This document shows positions 35,289 through 44,728 of a stretch of DNA of 64,000 nt, in pieces. This stretch comes from Cyanobacteria bacterium SZAS-4 (GTDB lineage Bacteria; Cyanobacteriota; Vampirovibrionia; Obscuribacterales; Obscuribacteraceae). The stretch spans positions 1 through 64,000 of the forward strand of contig JAFEAT010000018.1 in assembly GCA_018266255.1 (NCBI GenBank), in the 5' to 3' direction. The position numbers and the translations under genes are program-made. How positions within the stretch are numbered: the first letter of the stretch is position 1; every line of letters begins with the position of its first letter. The notes under the pieces are model-generated. The model made no database searches. It was not told the DNA's origin and saw only the letters and a list, made by a program, of their open reading frames with translations.

Positions 35289-37433
35289 TCAGTCTTCGTC
35301 GGGTTCAAAAAAGTCTGAAACGTTTGATTGACTAGCTCGTGATCTAAATTTGTCGGCGAGCGAGTCCGTAAATTCCTGTAGCTTTTTCTTCGCATATTTT
35401 CTCTGCGCTAAATAGTCTTCCAGTTCTTCGTCACTCAATTTGTCCAAAAATTTTTCAAACTTTTCGCGCTGCTTTTCTCTCTTTCTTCCCTTTTGAAGCT
35501 CACGCTCCATCACAACTAATTCTTCTTTTGTTGGATACCGAAATTTCATCTTGGGCGCATGGAGTAGCGCCATGTCTATTTCTGTCTTCCACTTACAATT
35601 TGCATCGCCAAGTCCCGTCACACGAACCCAGCCCTTCGCACGGGTGATCGCGGTGAAAAGCGCATTGCGAGAAATTGGGTCCGGTTGTGGCTGGAAAAGA
35701 GCATCCGTTCCTACCACATAAACCATATAACCTTCATTTCCTTTGGCTCGATTGACGCTTGAAAGAGTTACATGTCGTTGCTCGAAAAATTGCTTGCCCC
35801 CGGCCGGATCAGTTCTAAGATTGCGAACACCAATTCCGAGATTCGCCAAACCACTTTCGATCCCATCAAGGTATGCTGCGGCCGCTCGGTTATCGACACT
35901 TATCACCATGATATCGTCTGCTCTAAGTTCATCTTGCTGAATATCATTTTTGATTGAACCCACTACATAAGAAACCTCTTCCTGCAAAGAATTGAATGCT
36001 CTAGCGATCACGAGATGGTGCTTATCGAACGCCAGAGACATCGAACGCAATGAATTGTCCGCCGGACGAGTTATAACGACCTCACTTCCAGGAGTAAGTT
36101 CGCCGCTTTCAATTTCATAGCCGAGGTCCTCCCAGTACTCTTGATTCTCAAGCATTTGAACGATCTTTCCATATATTCCGAAGCCTAGTGCATGTGCGGT
36201 AACAAGAATTTCTGCTGAATTGCGATAGCATTTCTTGAGTGATTGATCGTCAATATCTTCAACACTGATATCATCGAAGATGTCTTCCGCTCGTGGCGCT
36301 TTCACGTTAAATATGTTTTGCAGTGCATCATATGCCCACACTAATTTATGTTCCTTCGTAACTTTACTCGCAAGTTTTAAAAATGAACTCGGAAAATCTT
36401 GTCCCTCATCTACGAAAACATAGTCGAACATAGGGTTTAGATTCTCAACTCGTAGGGCTTGCTTGCACACGTAATCGAAGGGTTCAGCCAGCTGTTTTAC
36501 CTGTGAGTATTTGATGGCCGGTATAGCATGTGCTCGACAGACTTCAGAATAAAAACCTTTACCTGCAGTTTTCCCTCCCCAGGCGTGCATCACTTGCATG
36601 TTGTCCCAATTAGGTTCCTTATCAGCAAGGCTCTGATGGAATTCAGTGATCAGTTTCGTAATATGCTGGTGCAAACTTCGAGTGTAATAGGTGAAAGCTA
36701 ATTTCTTTTCGGGGTAAAATGCGTGAATGATGGCTGCCTTCACTGCCAGAACCACAGTCTTTCCCGAACCAGCCAAACCCTTGATTCGCTCAAGCCCTGT
36801 TATTTCACTGAGAAAAACTTCGACTTGATTTCTATCAAATGTTGCAATTTCAAATTCAGTGCGAGCGGCAATGCTCCCTTTGGAATTCTCATTCGCCAAA
36901 CTACGACGTTTCGGTTGCTTCAAAACGTTCGACATTTCTATTACGGATTGCAGTTGTGCAAATTCTACACTTGATAAATCAAGCGTTTCATGTTCGTTGA
37001 TGTACCGAAGAATATCGGCGTTCGTTCGCAAAACTGAGTAGGATGTGTATTCTGAAACGTCACGGTGAAGATGTGGAGCATATATTGCACAGTGAACACT
37101 AGACTGATAAATTCGAGTCGCTTTGTTTTTGACTAGTTTGGCCATGACCTCCCCCATGACCGCCTCAACATTCTCAACAACATCTTCAATTGCAGAAGCC
37201 GGGCTTTGATCAATTAATTCTGCCGGAATCAAGATCAACACGCCATGCTTAGGTGAGAGCACCATCACTTTCGTACGCAGTACTTCTCCTGCTCCACTAA
37301 CTACGAGCGGATAGTTTAAATTCACGATGGCATCTTCGAGATTTAAGTTCGGTTTGAACCTTGTGAGTGTGTCTTTAATCTGACGAGTCAGCTCATCCTC
37401 GAAATAATCCGGATTGTTGGTTGTTGTGTCCAT
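35289..37433 (-). CDS. SF1 UvrD-like helicase with degenerate NERD-like N-terminus
   Basis: A 714-residue helicase. Walker A is GLAGSGKT with Lys225, Walker B is YVFVDEGQDFP, and the C-terminal ALFTAITRAKGWVRVTG is motif VI of UvrD-type proteins. Residues 1-130 contain VMVLSPKHGVLILI, which resembles a NERD nuclease strand but lacks its Lys, so it is probably inactive. The last 100 residues are a charged helix bundle. It lies 37 bases after HamB on the same strand, in the Hachiman operon order. Such a partner could extend the system or be an independent helicase. Confidence 0.8.
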   Translation of the reverse strand: MDTTTNNPDYFEDELTRQIKDTLTRFKPNLNLEDAIVNLNYPLVVSGAGEVLRTKVMVLSPKHGVLILIPAELIDQSPASAIEDVVENVEAVMGEVMAKLVKNKATRIYQSSVHCAIYAPHLHRDVSEYTSYSVLRTNADILRYINEHETLDLSSVEFAQLQSVIEMSNVLKQPKRRSLANENSKGSIAARTEFEIATFDRNQVEVFLSEITGLERIKGLAGSGKTVVLAVKAAIIHAFYPEKKLAFTYYTRSLHQHITKLITEFHQSLADKEPNWDNMQVMHAWGGKTAGKGFYSEVCRAHAIPAIKYSQVKQLAEPFDYVCKQALRVENLNPMFDYVFVDEGQDFPSSFLKLASKVTKEHKLVWAYDALQNIFNVKAPRAEDIFDDISVEDIDDQSLKKCYRNSAEILVTAHALGFGIYGKIVQMLENQEYWEDLGYEIESGELTPGSEVVITRPADNSLRSMSLAFDKHHLVIARAFNSLQEEVSYVVGSIKNDIQQDELRADDIMVISVDNRAAAAYLDGIESGLANLGIGVRNLRTDPAGGKQFFEQRHVTLSSVNRAKGNEGYMVYVVGTDALFQPQPDPISRNALFTAITRAKGWVRVTGLGDANCKWKTEIDMALLHAPKMKFRYPTKEELVVMERELQKGRKREKQREKFEKFLDKLSDEELEDYLAQRKYAKKKLQEFTDSLADKFRSRASQSNVSDFFEPDED

Positions 37434-37470
37434 ATTTGCCTGACTGGTCTAGTTCACTAGTTCGAGTGTT

Positions 37471-39618
37471 TTATATAGAAGCGTTTTTCAAATGTTCTTG
37501 AGCATCTTTAAGCAGTTCAAATTCGAAGCGTGTCAGATTCAACTTTGCCAAATTCAGTGATTTTAAAATCACTAGCGTCGCATCCAAGTCACCATTTGTT
37601 GAAAGTCGAGTTTCTAATTTGCGGGCTAGCTCAAGCGGTACGCCGTATTCATCTAAAGCAATTAGTGAGCTATCTACAAACAAATTCTCTACCTTAGTCG
37701 CAAAGGACGAATAGTCACCAGTCCTAAGATTAAATCGTGCGAAAACATCCTGCTGAATTCGATCGACTGCTCTCAACAATCGCGGGAAATGATACATTGC
37801 CCACATTCGAATAAAATCCAAGACGTCAGTGACGGCTCTATCGATGGTATGAGGATCATCGGGTTCGCTGGGGTCTGGGTCACTCAGTCTTGATTCTATT
37901 AAAAGATGCGCAGAAGGTTTGCTTCTAAGCTGGTTGATCATGTACGCGAGTTGTTTTGCACTGCGAACTGATCTTCCAGCTAGTGACGCTCCCTTGAAAC
38001 TGTCCCAAATAACCGCAGAAACAAATTCTAATTGCTCATATGTTGGCATATTTTGCCAACACATCATCCGGTGAAATTTTGAAATATCAGCTGAAATGGA
38101 CATTGCAACTTCTAGTTGTCCATCAAGGTCAATGCCGACGTTGGATCGCAGCGTGTCATAGGATAGGTGGTCCTGTTCGACATAAGACTTGAGTCTAGTG
38201 CGTGATTGTTGGGTAAGATCTTCATTTGCTAGCTGCAAAAGCAACTCTTTGGACGCGGTTGCAGGTTGAGTAAATGCAGGAATATCGACGAGTGGAAGTT
38301 GGACGGTTGGCGGATCATGAAATAAGTAAACGTGTCCTATGAAATGTTTGAACATTCGACCGGATCGTCCACGAATATTATTGAACGTGAAATAGTCATA
38401 CTTTTCCTTTGCTATGGTGTTGTCGAAAATTATCACGTTTTTGGCTTTGGTGTTCACACCTTCTATTAACGTCGACGTACAAACTAAAAATGCGATATGT
38501 TCAGCATCAAATGCTCGGACCATGAACTGTGACAACGCACGAGGTATACGACCATGATGAACTCCAATGCCGTGTCTAAGTGCCTGGGAAACATGCCAAT
38601 CAGGATGATAATGTTCGGAAATCCAGTCAATTGCATCGTTCAATTCCTCTTTTCGACTGGTAACTCCTGATGATACTAGTGCACGAGCGACCCTTGCAGC
38701 GCGTCCTGGCGACGAGCAAAATATCAAGGTTGGACCCTTTAAAGTTTGACAGAGTTCATTTAAACGTTCAAATTCATTTTGACCTGGTTTCTGTTCTACT
38801 CGATGTAACTCCGAAACAACTGTGTGATAAGACTCTCTCAAAAAATCACAATTTAACTGGTTAGTTAAACCCTGTTTCAACCCCTCAATATGAGGACCCA
38901 GCATATAAAATTGCTTTGCTTGTTTGACGAGTTTATAAAAGATTTGATTCAAGAGTATGCCTCTGTCTTCACCGTCACTAAGTGAAGACAGCTTGTAAAA
39001 TTCGTCAACAACGAAAAATTGAATCCGTTCTAAATCGGAAAGTTCGAGAGCGCGCTCTTGAGTTAATATAAAGACATTTCTGACGGCTCTTGCCTGAACG
39101 GCATGAGTAATAATTTTATAGTCGATGCGTTGCAAACTTAATCGTCGCCGTGTTTCATCAATTAATGCAATAGTGGGCACGATTATCAAAATGTCGGTAA
39201 ATCGGCCGGAGTTGATGATGGCATCGATGATCAGACTTTTGCCGAAGCTGGTTGGAGCACTTAAAACTATATTTTTTCCGCTGACCAATTCTCGATACAC
39301 TTTTGCTTGCGGTCTGTGAAATACAACATCACTGTTCATATTGTCAGGACGGTGAAATTCGTAAGCAAGAGAATCCGCGAATCCAAGGTTTTCAGGCACC
39401 AAAAAGGGAAACAATCCAAGTTCTCGCACCAATCCATCGAGAATAGGAATACACTCACCGAGCTGTTCGCGATATTCCAGCAATCTTAGAACCATCTCCT
39501 GAAGGGTTTCACGATCAGCTGATCCTGATCTCGCACATAAAAATTGCGTGATAGGAAAAGCATTTCTGATGACAAATTCTCTGTCTGAAAGCGACTCTGG
39601 TGTTATATCGATTGGCAT
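37471..39618 (-). CDS. hamB: Hachiman HamB-type SF2 helicase
   Basis: About 715 residues from the ATG at 39618 (GAGGC upstream; it overlaps the HamA stop by 16 bases). Helicase motifs: IVLSAPTSFGKS with Lys127, FFVVDEFYKLS with Asp205-Glu206, and the later GRSGRMFKHFIGHVYLF motif VI. The DEFY box and the long C-terminal part after the motor fit HamB. HamB is known to bind HamA and hold it in check until it senses DNA damage or phage replication intermediates. The gene order HamA then HamB with overlap supports the call. Confidence 0.88.
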   Translation of the reverse strand: MPIDITPESLSDREFVIRNAFPITQFLCARSGSADRETLQEMVLRLLEYREQLGECIPILDGLVRELGLFPFLVPENLGFADSLAYEFHRPDNMNSDVVFHRPQAKVYRELVSGKNIVLSAPTSFGKSLIIDAIINSGRFTDILIIVPTIALIDETRRRLSLQRIDYKIITHAVQARAVRNVFILTQERALELSDLERIQFFVVDEFYKLSSLSDGEDRGILLNQIFYKLVKQAKQFYMLGPHIEGLKQGLTNQLNCDFLRESYHTVVSELHRVEQKPGQNEFERLNELCQTLKGPTLIFCSSPGRAARVARALVSSGVTSRKEELNDAIDWISEHYHPDWHVSQALRHGIGVHHGRIPRALSQFMVRAFDAEHIAFLVCTSTLIEGVNTKAKNVIIFDNTIAKEKYDYFTFNNIRGRSGRMFKHFIGHVYLFHDPPTVQLPLVDIPAFTQPATASKELLLQLANEDLTQQSRTRLKSYVEQDHLSYDTLRSNVGIDLDGQLEVAMSISADISKFHRMMCWQNMPTYEQLEFVSAVIWDSFKGASLAGRSVRSAKQLAYMINQLRSKPSAHLLIESRLSDPDPSEPDDPHTIDRAVTDVLDFIRMWAMYHFPRLLRAVDRIQQDVFARFNLRTGDYSSFATKVENLFVDSSLIALDEYGVPLELARKLETRLSTNGDLDATLVILKSLNLAKLNLTRFEFELLKDAQEHLKNASI

Positions 39619-40451
39619 TTCTTTAAAGCCTCGTGCATATTTTTGACCAGTATTTTTTTTGCTTTCAGAGGAAATAGAAAAAGCCTGACACACAATTTGG
39701 TTGTGTTTTTCTTTAAGAAAGACTGATGGTAGTGCAAAATTTCGTTCTCGAATTCCTTGCGAAACGCGTCAGATACCGCATTGTGATCGTTGATAACTTT
39801 GCTGTCGTAGGTTAGAAGAACTGGAATACAAACAGCTTTGAATATATCGTCTAACGAAGTATTTTGATTCAGTAACAACCGCACTTCCGCTGCATGTGGT
39901 GTCTCATTTTCAATTTTGTTAGTTATTGCCGCAAATTCCGACCTCAGATAATCACGCTCGGTATGTTCATTTAGTTCTTTGACCACATCCGCGATTGCGC
40001 TGTTGATGTTTTCATAAAATTTGACTTCACCTAGCCATAACTCAAGTGCGTCACCTGTTGGTACGACATGGACGGCATCGAAACCTTTCACGGTGTCATT
40101 GGCACTGTCTTTATAGTAATACTTGCTTATTAAGGGAATGCTTTTAAATCGCTGACGTATCATCGCATGCAAAAGGATTTCGCCGAATTCTCCGCGTCCT
40201 TTGAATCGCTCTGATTTGTAAATCGACAACGCCGCTTTAGCCAATTGAGAACGAGCATTTTGTGCATTTATGTCCTGACTTTCCGAGTAGGTCAGTGCAA
40301 ATTCAAGAAGCCAATCCATTAGGTGCTGAGCAAGTTGCTCACTTCTCCACTGATTTAACTCGTAGCCAGCACACCACCCCCAAAGAGCCGGATCTAGGTC
40401 TAGGCGCTCGGTTCTGATTTCTAGAAAAGGGTTTGGACAAGGAAAGGTCAT
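39603..40451 (-). CDS. hamA: Hachiman HamA-type DUF1837 nuclease
   Basis: A 282-residue DUF1837 protein. The PD-(D/E)xK core is clear: Glu91 in GEFGEILLH, Asp125 in VKGFDAVHV, and Glu142-x-Lys144 in LWLGEVKFYE. It is the first gene of the operon, directly upstream of the helicase and overlapping it by 16 bases. In studied systems HamA is a DNase that is set free by HamB and degrades DNA, causing dormancy or death of infected cells. All catalytic residues are present here, so it should be active. Confidence 0.9.
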   Translation of the reverse strand: MTFPCPNPFLEIRTERLDLDPALWGWCAGYELNQWRSEQLAQHLMDWLLEFALTYSESQDINAQNARSQLAKAALSIYKSERFKGRGEFGEILLHAMIRQRFKSIPLISKYYYKDSANDTVKGFDAVHVVPTGDALELWLGEVKFYENINSAIADVVKELNEHTERDYLRSEFAAITNKIENETPHAAEVRLLLNQNTSLDDIFKAVCIPVLLTYDSKVINDHNAVSDAFRKEFENEILHYHQSFLKKNTTKLCVRLFLFPLKAKKILVKNMHEALKKCQSI

Positions 40452-40579
40452 TTAAGTCTGTCTTGGAGCTAAGAACGTTATTTTCTCACGCTTGCTGTGC
40501 TACTGTTTGTATGACAAGAGATGTTAATGCAATGTCATAAATGCAACCCCACAAGATGCACTCTTTCGATTGGCTAGCG

Positions 40580-41170
40580 TTACGCCGCGTTATCCAAAAT
40601 CATCTCTGCATTACCGAGCTGCAATTCCAGAAAGGCAGTAGTCTCTCTACAAAGTTCTGCCGGTTGAGTTTTCTCAAAAGACCCAATCGTCGGTGCCGCA
40701 TATACAAATTGCACGCTGACAGCATCCGCTATTCGCGACACCGTCACAGTTAGCAGTATCAATCGCTCCAGCACAGTTATCACATTTGGCTTCTCGATGT
40801 ATTTACAAACAAAAATCGCACTGCCTTCTTCCGCCTCGATGCTTTCCAAACGCCAGTGCTTATCTTCAAAATATTTGGCATTGAGTGCAGTCTTAATCAC
40901 CCCTAGCACCTTGACCGGTGTTAGCCTATACAACACCGCGGGCGGATGAAAATGTTCAAGCGTCGATCCCACACCCCGCGAACACACAAACGCAAACACA
41001 CCTGCACCCACGATCAGGGAGCCAAAAAAACCACCACAAGGGCTGGCACTTAAAAAACTCAATACCTCATAGGAGATGGAAATTGCACCACAGGCCACTA
41101 CCATAGCGATAAGCTGCAAACCCTTATTTGTCGATAACTTATTATGCTTCACTTCAATTTTTTTCCTCAA
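40580..41170 (-). CDS. Membrane protein of unknown function
   Basis: A 196-residue protein with two transmembrane helices near the N-terminus (LQLIAMVVACGAISISYEVL and GGFFGSLIVGAGVFAFVCSRG) and a cytoplasmic alpha/beta domain of about 120 residues. No motif is recognised. It follows the J-like gene on the same strand with a 28-base gap, suggesting joint expression. Confidence 0.6.
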   Translation of the reverse strand: MRKKIEVKHNKLSTNKGLQLIAMVVACGAISISYEVLSFLSASPCGGFFGSLIVGAGVFAFVCSRGVGSTLEHFHPPAVLYRLTPVKVLGVIKTALNAKYFEDKHWRLESIEAEEGSAIFVCKYIEKPNVITVLERLILLTVTVSRIADAVSVQFVYAAPTIGSFEKTQPAELCRETTAFLELQLGNAEMILDNAA

Positions 41171-41198
41171 AAATTACAGTCGTCACGCAATGCCGAAT

Positions 41199-41999
41199 CT
41201 AAACAGTTGCTTCAGCTGCCGCACCATCATTTTTCTCAGTTGCTTCCGGATCGGCAAAACTAGCCGACTCTATCCAGTTTGCGATACAACGGCGCGGCTT
41301 GGGAAAGACACTGACATAACACAGACCAGCCGCCATCAACCAGACCATTAAGAAGCCGCCATTATTCATTTCAGCATCATTGTCGCGATGATTTCTTGCT
41401 TCCAATAAACGCGCATAGTCAGCAGTCGTAGCTGTTCCCATCGAGATCTTATAATTTAGCGTCTCGACATAATGATGTGCGTGTGCGTCGTCATAATACT
41501 CCCGCTCAGTGCCAGTACAACCACGTCCCATCCACATCACCGCCACTACAAGCCACGCCCCGATCATGCCGAAATTGACAAGACTCTTTCGTTGCGCCCT
41601 TTCTTCTTCCAGCTTGATTTTAATTCGTCGTACTTGCTCTTCTTCCTGCCACTCTTTCACTGCATCATCTGCTCTAGATTCTTGTCTGGTTTGCCATGTT
41701 TGCCAGTCCATTTCATCGTCATCATCGGCAAGTGCATCGGCACCACCTGCAGTAGCGCCACCTTTCACCGTGTAACCGTCCGGATTCTTTTCAAAAAATA
41801 TCTTTAGCTTATGATACGCATCGTTGATCTCAATCATCTTCTCCATCGCCTTCACTCTCATCGGACTATCCACCGGATACTTATCCTCATGAAAAGTTTG
41901 AACCAGGAATCGATGCGCCTCTTTTACCTCAGCCAGACTGGCGGTCACCGGTAAATCCAAAACTCGAAAACACTTCCCAATAGTTTTAATTTCTTCCAT
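41199..41999 (-). CDS. J-domain-like membrane protein
   Basis: A 266-residue protein. Residues about 10-75 form a J-like fold (FRVLDLPVTASLAEVKEAHRFLVQTFHEDKYP.., MIEINDAYHKLK). The invariant HPD that activates Hsp70 is HED (37-39), with Glu in place of Pro, so Hsp70 stimulation may be lost. A charged coiled coil and two membrane helices (VNFGMIGAWLVVAVMWMG and GGFLMVWLMAAGLCYVSVF) follow. It is probably an element cargo protein of unknown role. Confidence 0.7.
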   Translation of the reverse strand: MEEIKTIGKCFRVLDLPVTASLAEVKEAHRFLVQTFHEDKYPVDSPMRVKAMEKMIEINDAYHKLKIFFEKNPDGYTVKGGATAGGADALADDDDEMDWQTWQTRQESRADDAVKEWQEEEQVRRIKIKLEEERAQRKSLVNFGMIGAWLVVAVMWMGRGCTGTEREYYDDAHAHHYVETLNYKISMGTATTADYARLLEARNHRDNDAEMNNGGFLMVWLMAAGLCYVSVFPKPRRCIANWIESASFADPEATEKNDGAAAEATV

Positions 42000-42100
42000 T
42001 TTTTTTCCTTTCCAACATCACGCATGCATTTGAAAAGCCCAAGCAGCAAAAATGAATTGAGAGGAGCCGATTCAAAACCGGCCCCTCTCTCTTCTCTTCG

Positions 42101-42406
42101 CTAGAACGAAACTCCTATTTTGCCTAACGAACGCCCTGCGGCATCCGATGCCCCCTGAAAGCCCTGCGATATCCCGTCATCGCCCCAAAATCGTTTTTTA
42201 TTCTCATAGCTATTTAACCTCCCCAACTCTCCCAAGTCGCAAGAATAGCCTTTACGCATTGAAGGTGCCGCAACGCCATTCGAGAGCGTCTGCTGCAAAT
42301 TGTTAGCTGTGTTATCGGTGTGCGACTCGCCTGGAGCCAGACTGACAAGTTTGAACACCGCCACCAGAAGAAGCGCCGTAACAGCCAGGTCTCTAATTAG
42401 TTTCAT
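42101..42406 (-). CDS. Small secreted or membrane-anchored protein
   Basis: About 101 residues from the ATG at 42406, which follows a GGAGA ribosome site. A hydrophobic N-terminal helix (LAVTALLLVAVFKLVSLA) acts as signal or anchor. The rest is polar with one Cys. No family is recognised. Confidence 0.5.
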   Translation of the reverse strand: MKLIRDLAVTALLLVAVFKLVSLAPGESHTDNTANNLQQTLSNGVAAPSMRKGYSCDLGELGRLNSYENKKRFWGDDGISQGFQGASDAAGRSLGKIGVSF

Positions 42407-42619
42407 AACCAATCTCCTAAATATTTAGTTTTGACAACGCCAGCAGCAAGGTGAACCGCCGCGTTAAAAGCCTTTTTCAAATTCAAGCAACCACCTTCAC
42501 GCAATCACTTTCCAACATTCACACTTAAGCGATTGCATTCAAGGTTGCTACTGTCGACCTCGCTACAGACTGTGTGCAACGCGTGATTTGACTGGTTGCA
42601 TCACATTCCTGGCTGTCTC

Positions 42620-43198
42620 TTACAACCACTTTATCTTTTGTTCGGGCACACCATTTGCTATGTAATCGGCCACAACTTGTTTGCCTTTTTTAGCCATGAA
42701 CAAGCACCAGGCTCCGGCGGATAGCGCCAGTAACATTACCCAGTTGAAAGTTCTGGCATTGTCCTCTTCACGCCATCTGCGCTCATCACTCTGCGCCACT
42801 CCGGCCCATCGAGATTGAATATCGGACCGACTGCTCGGATACACACCAATTGCGGTGCCACCCGTTTGCAAATCCCACATCATCGAATCACCTATAAACT
42901 CGCGACGCAAACCTCTGTCGTGTAAACTGACCACGTCGCCGCCCAACTCAGTCAGCCACGCCAGCGTCAGTCCAACTGGAATTAAAACCCTCGCAATCTG
43001 TACAACACGTCGTCGCCTGGCAGTCTCTTTGCTATCCACAGCACTAGCTGTGCCATCCACCGCACTCGCTGCGCCATTTTTTCTTTGCTCTTTGCTTTTG
43101 GAAAAACTTTCATCCACACCACAGCCCTGGTCAGCGTCACATGCTCCACGTGCATCGTGCTCAAAATCAGCTGGCTCTCTTTCCACTGTTGTTGTCAT
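42620..43198 (-). CDS. Membrane protein of unknown function
   Basis: About 192 residues from the ATG at 43198. Residues 1-65 are a polar acidic region, then two transmembrane helices (VVQIARVLIPVGLTLAWLTEL and FNWVMLLALSAGAWCLFMA) flank a periplasmic loop. It overlaps the end of the next upstream gene (43167-43754) by 32 bases, so the two are probably co-expressed. Confidence 0.55.
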   Translation of the reverse strand: MTTTVEREPADFEHDARGACDADQGCGVDESFSKSKEQRKNGAASAVDGTASAVDSKETARRRRVVQIARVLIPVGLTLAWLTELGGDVVSLHDRGLRREFIGDSMMWDLQTGGTAIGVYPSSRSDIQSRWAGVAQSDERRWREEDNARTFNWVMLLALSAGAWCLFMAKKGKQVVADYIANGVPEQKIKWL

Positions 43199-43754
43199 AA
43201 ATCTGATCCTCAATTACTGGACGAACTCTTTCAACCAGGCGCATCGTGTTTTCACCCCGATCGCACTGAGCCACTGATTCGTCACGCCTATTCACGTTTG
43301 TCGCTCTCTCTACTTCGTCTGCATATTTTTCGCAGAGGATGTAGAGCGCGGTCGTATCGTCTATCCAATCACCTTGCACACCTGTTTCGATTTGATTCCG
43401 ACAGGAGATCTTCAAAGCCAACGGCCACAAATCGAAGGTGAACATATACAACGCCTTGCGTACCTGCTTTTTATGCAGACACTGCTTCAGATGCTGCAAC
43501 CTGTCACTCAAAGCATCCAGGTCTTTAATCAGCCTTTGCCACCGATACTTCGGAGCACTTGTAGTTGTGGGAAAATTCTCCACATCTAGCTGCTCGACCC
43601 ATTCATGCAGCTTGATTGCCACCAGATCGTTTTTCTGCACCAACCTGTCGATCAGCCTATCAAGCTGACCAAGCCGTATAGATGCTCTTTGTTTGGCGAA
43701 GGGCTGAGTCAACAACACCAGCCTTCGAAAAAATGATTTTGAATTGTTTGCCAT
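43167..43754 (-). CDS. Hypothetical helical protein carrying the shared leader
   Basis: A 195-residue, mostly helical and basic protein. It resembles the product of 14660-15307 at low identity over about 130 residues (YRWQRLIKDLDALSDRL, KALYMF, LWPLALKI, ALYILCE). The upstream region is copy B of the shared leader. It is the first gene of a small minus-strand group. The function is unknown. Confidence 0.6.
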   Translation of the reverse strand: MANNSKSFFRRLVLLTQPFAKQRASIRLGQLDRLIDRLVQKNDLVAIKLHEWVEQLDVENFPTTTSAPKYRWQRLIKDLDALSDRLQHLKQCLHKKQVRKALYMFTFDLWPLALKISCRNQIETGVQGDWIDDTTALYILCEKYADEVERATNVNRRDESVAQCDRGENTMRLVERVRPVIEDQIYDNNSGKRAS

Positions 43755-43890
43755 CGGACCTCCTTTGAGGTTCTCTTACGGTCGTTGCGCAAAAAATCGC
43801 TCGATCTTTTCCCGCTACGACATCGCATTTCCGATGTGCAATTCAGTTCACTCTATATTCCAGAAAATTAGTGGTGAATTTGTGAATCCA
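43755..43890 (-). promoter_or_regulatory. Conserved leader, copy B
   Basis: Upstream of the 43167-43754 gene. Minus-strand features: CACCACTAATT, TTGCACATCGG, a perfect 6-base hairpin ACATCG-GAAATG-CGATGT, GCGGGAAAAGA, a GCGCA-rich stretch with GACCGTAAGAGAACCT, then AAAGGAGGTCCGATGG. It aligns with copy A over its whole length. The hairpin is maintained although its loop differs between the two copies. Confidence 0.6.
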
Positions 43891-43954
43891 ATCATTTCTT
43901 TCGATTTCACTCCAAATCACTCTTTGATTCCACGCCAAAGCCACCACTAAATAC

Positions 43955-44524
43955 TTACGCCGCGCGTCTGCATTCCTCAAGCAAATTCGCGTAATTTTCC
44001 ACCACTATTTTCTTATCTACATTGTCTAACGCAAGATGCGCCATGTTCATCAAAGTCAGCTCATACCAGTGCTTTGCTTCGGCGAGCATTCCATAGAGAT
44101 GGTGAGCATTTGCCACCAGGTGGTACATGTCCAACATGCTGTGGTGTGTGCGCGGATAAACGTTTTCGTAGATTGGTAAGACATCGAACAAAAAACAAAT
44201 CGCACTCTCCGGGTCGCCATCCAACATGTATATCGACGCCAATTCAATTTGAACCTGCGCATAGTAGAGCGGATGAACATCCCTCAAAACAATTGCCGCA
44301 TTGAGAGCATCGATAAAAAACTCTCTGGCGGTAGCAATATCATCGCGCGCCAATTCTTGCCGACCAAAGAACATGCTCCGAATAAAACTCTTTAGAGCTT
44401 CATCTTGCAAAGCCATCTCCGCCGAAACACTGGTGCTCAAAGCAACACTAGCGCTCAAAGCACCTTCTGCTACAACTTTCTCTGCAGAAGTCTCTTTATC
44501 TAAATACTTTTCGTCATCTGCCAT
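43955..44524 (-). CDS. TPR protein carrying the shared leader
   Basis: A 189-residue cytoplasmic protein. After a polar N-terminal region, residues about 55-185 consist of three TPR-like helix pairs (ATAREFFIDALNAAIVLRD; YAQVQIELASIYMLDGDPESAICFLFDVLPIYE; MLDMYHLVANAHHLYGMLAEAKHWYELTLM). It is unrelated in sequence to the 14660 and 43167 proteins, yet it shares their leader type. It probably mediates protein contacts. Confidence 0.7.
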   Translation of the reverse strand: MADDEKYLDKETSAEKVVAEGALSASVALSTSVSAEMALQDEALKSFIRSMFFGRQELARDDIATAREFFIDALNAAIVLRDVHPLYYAQVQIELASIYMLDGDPESAICFLFDVLPIYENVYPRTHHSMLDMYHLVANAHHLYGMLAEAKHWYELTLMNMAHLALDNVDKKIVVENYANLLEECRRAA

Positions 44525-44620
44525 CGGACACCTCCTTAAGGTTCACGGCCTTGCGGTGATTAAGCACTAGCTTTCTATCCGCATCAGGCAACGCGCCGAT
44601 GTACTAATAATCTAACACCA
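44525..44620 (-). promoter_or_regulatory. Conserved leader, copy C (divergent)
   Basis: Upstream of the 43955-44524 gene. On the minus strand it keeps ACATCGGC, a later GATGCGG, an AAGGCCGTGAACCTTAAGGAGG stretch and CCGATGG at the start. It is shorter and more diverged than copies A and B, and the small hairpin is not intact (loop and stem altered). Confidence 0.45.
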
Positions 44621-44728
44621 AATTTCCCAACTTCTCCAGGGTAAAGGATAGTTTTAAAATCCATCCGTAATTTCAACTTTTACCTACATTGACTTACATA
44701 GTTTGCAGACAATCACCTCAACCAAAAC

